Below, piece by piece: positions 7,240-11,306 of a DNA stretch of 11,306 nucleotides. The stretch lies in contig CAMAWK010000064.1 in NCBI GenBank assembly GCA_945861915.1, forward strand, positions 1 through 11,306. Direction: 5' to 3'. The position numbers and the translations under genes are program-made. Each line of letters opens with the position of its first letter. Position 1 is the stretch's first letter. The notes beneath the pieces are model-generated. The model saw nothing but the letters and a program-made list of their open reading frames with translations. It was not told where the DNA came from and made no database searches. The DNA comes from Flavobacterium psychrophilum (GTDB lineage: Bacteria; Bacteroidota; Bacteroidia; Flavobacteriales; Flavobacteriaceae).

Positions 7240-9330
7240 ATGAAAAAAATATACACAACACCCAGTTTTATTGTACTTGTTTTAAGTTGTCTTTTAGCGC
7301 TAAACAATGCTTTTGGTCAAAAAAGCGACTCAAACAAAACTGTTTTTGGCAAAAAGATAAGTCCTGAAAACATCAATCCAAAAGATGGTTCAATACGTTG
7401 TGGAACAACAGAATACGAAAAATTTCTTCATGAAAAATATCCTAAAAGAATGAATTCGGAACAATTTGAATCATGGATTGCACCATTGATTCAAAAGAAT
7501 TCTTTAATGCGAACATCTCAAACCAATGCTATTATTACCATTCCAGTAGTAGTTCACGTTATCTATAATGGTCAAACTGTTGGAACGGCTCCCAACATCA
7601 GTGATCTACAAGTTGAATCTCAAATTACGGTCCTTAATCAAGATTTTAGAAGAATGTTTGGAACGCCAGGCTATAATACAAATGCAGTGGGTGCCGATAC
7701 TGAAATTCAGTTTGTTTTGGCCAAACAAGACCCAAACGGAAATCCAACAAATGGAATTGACAGAAGAAGTTTTTGTAAAGATTCGTGGACACTCTCTGAT
7801 ATTGAATCAACTTTAAAACCAGCCACTATTTGGGATCCTAACCAGTATTTAAATTTGTGGAGTATTAATCTTGAAGACAGTGATCTTTTAGGATATGCTC
7901 AGTTTCCAGATGGTTCTCTTTTAAGTGGTATAGGTTCAACGGGAGGAATTGCAAATACAGACGGCGTCTTTGCAAGATACAATGCTTTTGGTAGTGGTTC
8001 AGGTGCTAACTATATTTTAAAATTTCCTTACAACAAAGGACGAACAATAACTCATGAAGTGGGGCATTGGTTAGGATTAATTCACATTTGGGGTGATGGT
8101 TCTAGTTGTACTACAAATACCGATTATTGCGGAGATACCCCTGTTGCTAAAGACCCCAATTATGGTTGCCCAACAGGTACAAATAGTTGTACTTCGAGAG
8201 CTGGAGATGATATGATTGAAAACTATATGGACTATACAAACGATAGTTGCATGAATATTTTTACTCAAAACCAAAAGACAAGAATGCAAACAGTAATGAC
8301 TAATTCTCCAAGAAGAAGCAGTTTAAAAACATCTACAAAGGGAAATGCCATAACATTGTTTGCGAATGATGCTGAGGTACAATTTGAATCTAGTTGTGCT
8401 GCTATTACTTGTAGCTCTTCAACAACTCAAGCCACACAAAAAATCATTATTTATAATAGAGGTACTGCCACTTTAACTTCTGTAACAGGAAATTATTCAA
8501 TTAATGGAGGAACTGCTGTTCCTTTTTCTTGGACAGGTAGTTTAGCTACAAACAAATTTTCATCTGTAAATGTGTTAATAAGTGCTACAGCTAACGGAAG
8601 CGTAACAGTAAATATTGACAAAGTAAATAACGTTACCGACCAAAGAGCAACTAATAATAATGCAACAGGGACTTACACATTACTTTCTGCTCCAGCTAAC
8701 TATGCGTTTACAAATTTTACATTTAAATTACAACAAGATTATTATGGAAGTGAAACCACTTGGGATCTAAAAAATGCAGCTGGAACAATATTGTATAGTG
8801 GTGGTCCTTATACTGATACATTTGTAGATGCACCAGCCGTTTCTCCCATTCCTGCATTGATTACTCAAAACTGGACATTGCCGGCTAATGGTTGTTATAC
8901 TTTTACAATCAATGATTCTCAAGATGATGGAATTTGTTGTGGAACAGATCCAGGTGAAACAGGTACAGGATATTATAACATAAAATCTACCGATGGATTA
9001 ACGGTTATAACATCGGGTGCTTCTTTTACAACAAGTCAAAAAATATCTTTTTCTACAAATACTCTTGGGAATGAAAGTTTTGAAAATTCTAACGAAATTT
9101 ATATTTATCCAAATCCTGCAAAAGAAACTTTGGTTATCAATGTGCCAAGTTATTTCGGATTGCCAAATAGCTATAGTATTTATGGCAACTCGGGTCAAAT
9201 TATACAGCAAAGAGAAATAACCACTGATTCAGATTTAACCATAAATACCTCTTCCTTGAGTGCTGGAATCTATTATATAACTATTGTAAAAGAAAACGAA
9301 AAAAAGACGTTACGATTTATTAAGAAATAG
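7240..9330 (+). CDS. Secreted M43 (pappalysin-type) metalloprotease, T9SS substrate, paralogue 2
   Basis: Predicted exported zinc endopeptidase, 696 aa, colinear with the preceding gene. Parts: signal peptide to about 27 (NAFGQ cleavage); propeptide with one cysteine C54 in IRCGTTEYE; catalytic domain about 97-360 with HEVGHWLGLIH (H272, E273, H276, H282) and Met-turn NYMDYT (M330); cysteine-rich loop 290-317 (C290, C297, C310, C317), where M43 enzymes usually carry disulfides; CARDB-like beta domain about 395-480; module with GSETTW (503-508) and CYTFTINDSQDDGICC (552-567); T9SS type A tail from about 621 (YIYPNPAKE) ending KTLRFIKK. All catalytic residues are present. Stretches of DNA are still alike between the two genes (for example GAAAACTATATGGACTATAC at the Met-turn), pointing to tandem duplication. 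It has its own promoter-like element and terminator. Substrate and cellular role are unknown; nutrient protein digestion is an inference from family and export. Confidence 0.94.
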   Translation: MKKIYTTPSFIVLVLSCLLALNNAFGQKSDSNKTVFGKKISPENINPKDGSIRCGTTEYEKFLHEKYPKRMNSEQFESWIAPLIQKNSLMRTSQTNAIITIPVVVHVIYNGQTVGTAPNISDLQVESQITVLNQDFRRMFGTPGYNTNAVGADTEIQFVLAKQDPNGNPTNGIDRRSFCKDSWTLSDIESTLKPATIWDPNQYLNLWSINLEDSDLLGYAQFPDGSLLSGIGSTGGIANTDGVFARYNAFGSGSGANYILKFPYNKGRTITHEVGHWLGLIHIWGDGSSCTTNTDYCGDTPVAKDPNYGCPTGTNSCTSRAGDDMIENYMDYTNDSCMNIFTQNQKTRMQTVMTNSPRRSSLKTSTKGNAITLFANDAEVQFESSCAAITCSSSTTQATQKIIIYNRGTATLTSVTGNYSINGGTAVPFSWTGSLATNKFSSVNVLISATANGSVTVNIDKVNNVTDQRATNNNATGTYTLLSAPANYAFTNFTFKLQQDYYGSETTWDLKNAAGTILYSGGPYTDTFVDAPAVSPIPALITQNWTLPANGCYTFTINDSQDDGICCGTDPGETGTGYYNIKSTDGLTVITSGASFTTSQKISFSTNTLGNESFENSNEIYIYPNPAKETLVINVPSYFGLPNSYSIYGNSGQIIQQREITTDSDLTINTSSLSAGIYYITIVKENEKKTLRFIKK

Positions 9331-9347
9331 TTTTTAATCAAAAAATT

Positions 9348-9382
9348 AAAGGGGGTTGATTTGTTTCTATCCCCTTTTTTTT
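9348..9382 (+). terminator. Intrinsic terminator after the second protease gene
   Basis: Stem AAAGGGG/CCCCTTT (9348-9354 and 9371-9377) with a 16-nt loop is followed by T to 9382. It starts 17 nt after the stop codon. The ribF promoter element begins only 15 nt beyond it. Confidence 0.82.
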
Positions 9383-9397
9383 ATGCTATTATTCCAT

Positions 9398-9405
9398 TAA
9401 ATTTG
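9398..9405 (+). promoter_or_regulatory. Putative -7 element (TAnnTTTG) for ribF
   Basis: TAAATTTG matches the -7 consensus, with the expected transcript start about 14 nt before the TTG start codon of ribF. The -33 position falls in the T run of the preceding terminator and shows no TTG. The short leader leaves no room for an FMN riboswitch. Confidence 0.6.
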
Positions 9406-9425
9406 CCAAAATTAAAACTGTTGCT

Positions 9426-10355
9426 TTGAATATTTTTCATTCTATTCACGATTTCAAATCTACTAAAAGAACCATACTCACACTAGGTACTTTTGACGGA
9501 GTGCATATAGGACATAAAAAAATATTAGAAAAAGTAACTCAAAATACGATTGAAGAAACTACCGAAAGTTTAGTACTTACCTTTTTTCCGCATCCTAGAA
9601 TGGTTTTGGAAGACAAATCGGAAATGAAATTGCTCAATACGCTTTCAGAAAAAATAGGGTTATTAGAAAAATCAGGATTAGAAAATCTTGTGATACATCC
9701 TTTCGACGAAAAATTCTCGCAATTAACTGCTCATGAGTTTGTAAAAACGGTTTTGGTAGACCAATTCAATATCAAAAAAATAATTATTGGATATGATCAT
9801 CGATTTGGAAAAAACCGAACGGCTAATTTTGATGACTTAGTTGCTTTTGGAAAGCAATATGATTTTGAAGTAGAACAAATTTCAGCTCAAGAAATAGAAA
9901 CCGTTTCAGTTAGTTCTACCAAAATAAGAAAGGCTTTGGACGAAGGCAATATGAAAAAAGCAAATGAATATCTAGGCTATGATTATTTTTTGACAGGCAT
10001 AATTATTAAAGGAAAACAAATCGGAAGAACAATAGGTTTTCCTACTGCTAATCTAAAAATAGAGGAAGATTATAAATTGATACCTCGCAACGGTGTTTAT
10101 ATTATAAAAAGTGAATTGAATCGAAAGACCGTTTTTGGGATTATGAATATTGGATTTAATCCTACAGTTGAAGGACAAAACTTATCCGTAGAAATTCATT
10201 ATTTGGACTTTAATGACGATTTATACGGTCAAAAAATATCGGTTTCTTTGATTCATTTCGTACGTGCAGAAGAGTATTTTGAATCTGTTTCTTTATTAAA
10301 AGAACAATTGGAAAAAGATAAAAATACAGCACTACACTTTTTGAAAGCAAAATAG
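9426..10355 (+). CDS. ribF: Bifunctional riboflavin kinase / FAD synthetase (TTG start)
   Basis: Converts riboflavin to FMN and FMN to FAD in the cytoplasm. At 309 aa it has the normal length of the bacterial two-domain enzyme. The N-terminal FMN adenylyltransferase domain (about 1-170) shows GTFDGVHIGH (21-30), the nucleotidyltransferase HxGH signature, FFPHPRMVL (53-61), GYDHRFGKN (122-130) and SSTKIRKAL (163-171). The C-terminal riboflavin kinase domain (about 183-305) shows GRTIGFPTANL (200-210), PRNGVYI (220-226), NIGFNPT (241-247) and SVEIHYLDF with the conserved glutamate E256. The TTG at 9426 is chosen because the first internal ATG (residue 59) would delete GTFDGVHIGH, and because the peptide from TTG begins with the usual short FHSIHDFKS stretch before the core. 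The gene is probably transcribed alone from the element at 9398. Confidence 0.95.
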   Translation: MNIFHSIHDFKSTKRTILTLGTFDGVHIGHKKILEKVTQNTIEETTESLVLTFFPHPRMVLEDKSEMKLLNTLSEKIGLLEKSGLENLVIHPFDEKFSQLTAHEFVKTVLVDQFNIKKIIIGYDHRFGKNRTANFDDLVAFGKQYDFEVEQISAQEIETVSVSSTKIRKALDEGNMKKANEYLGYDYFLTGIIIKGKQIGRTIGFPTANLKIEEDYKLIPRNGVYIIKSELNRKTVFGIMNIGFNPTVEGQNLSVEIHYLDFNDDLYGQKISVSLIHFVRAEEYFESVSLLKEQLEKDKNTALHFLKAK

Positions 10356-10429
10356 AAAATAGTTCGATATTTTAATTTTGCTGGTTTTTATTTATACCTA
10401 TTTTATTTTCTCCTTTTAAGCTTTCGAAC

Positions 10430-10459
10430 TTGTTCATTAAAACAATTTAACTATTTTTG
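10430..10459 (+). promoter_or_regulatory. Putative promoter of bioB (TTG-N19-TAnnTTTG)
   Basis: TTG at 10430-10432 and TATTTTTG at 10452-10459 are 19 nt apart, the best full match in the window to the Bacteroidota promoter pattern. The start codon is 20 nt further on, so the leader would be about 14 nt. A second -7-like TAATTTTG at 10373-10380 lacks a properly spaced -33. No clear intrinsic terminator is seen between ribF and bioB, so read-through is possible. I see no obvious BirA-type palindrome. Confidence 0.6.
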
Positions 10460-10479
10460 AAAATAATAAAACAATATTC

Positions 10480-11306
10480 ATGAGCATCACAAAACACAAT
10501 TGGACTTCAGAAGAAATTATCGCAATTTATAATAAACCGATGATGGATTTACTTTTTGAAGCGGCTTCTATTCATAGAGAAAATCATGATCCAAATGTGG
10601 TTCAAGTTTCTACTTTGCTATCAATAAAAACGGGTGGATGTCCCGAAGATTGTGGTTATTGTCCTCAAGCAGCACGTTATCACACGGATATTGAAGGAAA
10701 TGATTTAATGACTGTTAGTCAGGTAAAAGCACAGGCGTTACGCGCTAAATCAGGTGGTTCTTCTCGTGTATGCATGGGAGCTGCGTGGCGAAATGTAAAA
10801 GATGGTCCCGAATTTGATCAAGTACTGGAAATGGTGCGAACCATCAACAAATTAGATATGGAAGTGTGTTGCACACTGGGAATGATTACCGAAAATCAAG
10901 CACAAAGATTGGCAGAAGCAGGACTGTATGCTTACAATCATAATTTAGATACTTCGGAAGAATATTATAAAGAAGTGATTTCGACTCGCGGATTTGAAGA
11001 TCGTTTGCAAACTATAGAGAATGTTAGAAAAACAAATGTCACTGTTTGTAGCGGCGGAATTATTGGGATGGGCGAAAGTATTCAGGATCGTGCAGGAATG
11101 TTAGTGGCACTTTCTACTTTAAATCCACAACCTGAATCTGTGCCAATAAATGCATTGGTAGCTGTTGAAGGTACTCCGATGGAAGATGAAAAACCAGTTG
11201 AAATTTGGGAAATGATTCGAATGGTTGCCACAACAAGAATTGTTATGCCAGAAACTCAAGTGCGTTTATCTGCAGGACGAATGAATATGAGTCGTGAAGG
11301 TCAGGC
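10480..11306 (+). CDS. bioB: Biotin synthase, 5' part (cut by window end)
   Basis: Radical-SAM enzyme that inserts sulfur into dethiobiotin, the last step of biotin synthesis. The reading frame is open from ATG to the window edge, giving the first 275 residues of a family usually 320-365 aa long. The radical-SAM cluster motif is CPEDCGYC (C54, C58, C61), in the normal GGCPEDCGYCPQ setting. Ligands of the second [2Fe-2S] cluster are visible by alignment with E. coli: C98 (VCMGAAWR), C130 (EVCCTLG), C190 (VCSGGIIGMGE) and R262 (VRLSAGR). YNHNLDTSEEYY (152-163) is also characteristic. The start is supported by the 19-nt-spaced promoter 20 nt upstream and by the normal distance to the cluster motif. 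ribF lies 124 nt upstream; other bio genes may follow outside the window. Confidence 0.97.
   Translation, partial: MSITKHNWTSEEIIAIYNKPMMDLLFEAASIHRENHDPNVVQVSTLLSIKTGGCPEDCGYCPQAARYHTDIEGNDLMTVSQVKAQALRAKSGGSSRVCMGAAWRNVKDGPEFDQVLEMVRTINKLDMEVCCTLGMITENQAQRLAEAGLYAYNHNLDTSEEYYKEVISTRGFEDRLQTIENVRKTNVTVCSGGIIGMGESIQDRAGMLVALSTLNPQPESVPINALVAVEGTPMEDEKPVEIWEMIRMVATTRIVMPETQVRLSAGRMNMSREGQ

Noticed and set aside
8998..9220. Overlapping reading frames of 67-70 aa on both strands in the second protease gene
   Set aside because: Shadows of the T9SS tail coding region; low-complexity peptides with no start context.
4969..9330. Insertion sequence or composite element carrying the protease pair
   Set aside because: No transposase, terminal inverted repeats or target-site duplications are visible, and base composition looks like that of the neighbours; simple gene duplication explains the pair.
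9383..9425. FMN riboswitch before ribF
   Set aside because: Only about 14-20 nt lie between the expected transcript start and the start codon, too short for the aptamer, and no conserved RFN sequence is visible.

Overview
The window is an AT-rich stretch of a Bacteroidota chromosome, most likely Flavobacterium or a close relative (class Flavobacteriia). Support comes from five things: the F1 beta subunit carries the Bacteroidota-type insertion; atpD-atpC stands apart from other atp genes; two secreted proteases end in type IX secretion (T9SS) sorting domains; translation leaders are A-rich without clear Shine-Dalgarno sequences; and TAnnTTTG, the -7 element of Bacteroidota housekeeping promoters, recurs upstream of genes. 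All protein genes lie on the + strand. The only minus-strand gene is a tRNA.

Layout. 41-2003: atpD and atpC (ATP synthase F1 beta and epsilon), separated by 169 nt holding two opposed arrays of nine 7-nt repeats, and closed by a strong bidirectional terminator. 2141-2258: tRNA-Leu(CAA) on the minus strand with its own terminator, flanked on each side by a short exact copy of one of its own ends. 2259-2537: intergenic region with outward-facing promoter-like elements for the tRNA and for prs. 2538-4220: prs (PRPP synthetase) and rplY (ribosomal protein L25/CTC), probably one transcript, with three more units of the 7-nt repeat family between them and a terminator after rplY. 4293-7080: pth (peptidyl-tRNA hydrolase, GTG start), followed after 19 nt by a secreted M43 metalloprotease. 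7211-9382: a second, paralogous M43 metalloprotease with its own promoter-like element and terminator. 9398-10355: ribF (riboflavin kinase/FAD synthetase, TTG start). 10430-11306: promoter-like element and the 5' part of bioB (biotin synthase), cut by the window end.

Most of the window is housekeeping: energy (atpDC), nucleotide precursor supply (prs), translation (tRNA-Leu, rplY, pth) and cofactors (ribF, bioB). The accessory part is the tandem protease pair. Both proteins have the same order of parts: signal peptide, propeptide with one conserved cysteine, HExxHxxGxxH catalytic domain, CARDB-like beta domain, a GSETTW/DGDGI-type module and a T9SS type A tail. They look like exported enzymes that digest extracellular protein.

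I see no CRISPR array, insertion sequence, phage gene or defence system. I found no clearly new biological system. The signals most worth following are the opposed heptamer arrays inside the atpDC transcript, the tRNA end fragments flanking tRNA-Leu, and the cysteine rearrangement between the two protease paralogues.
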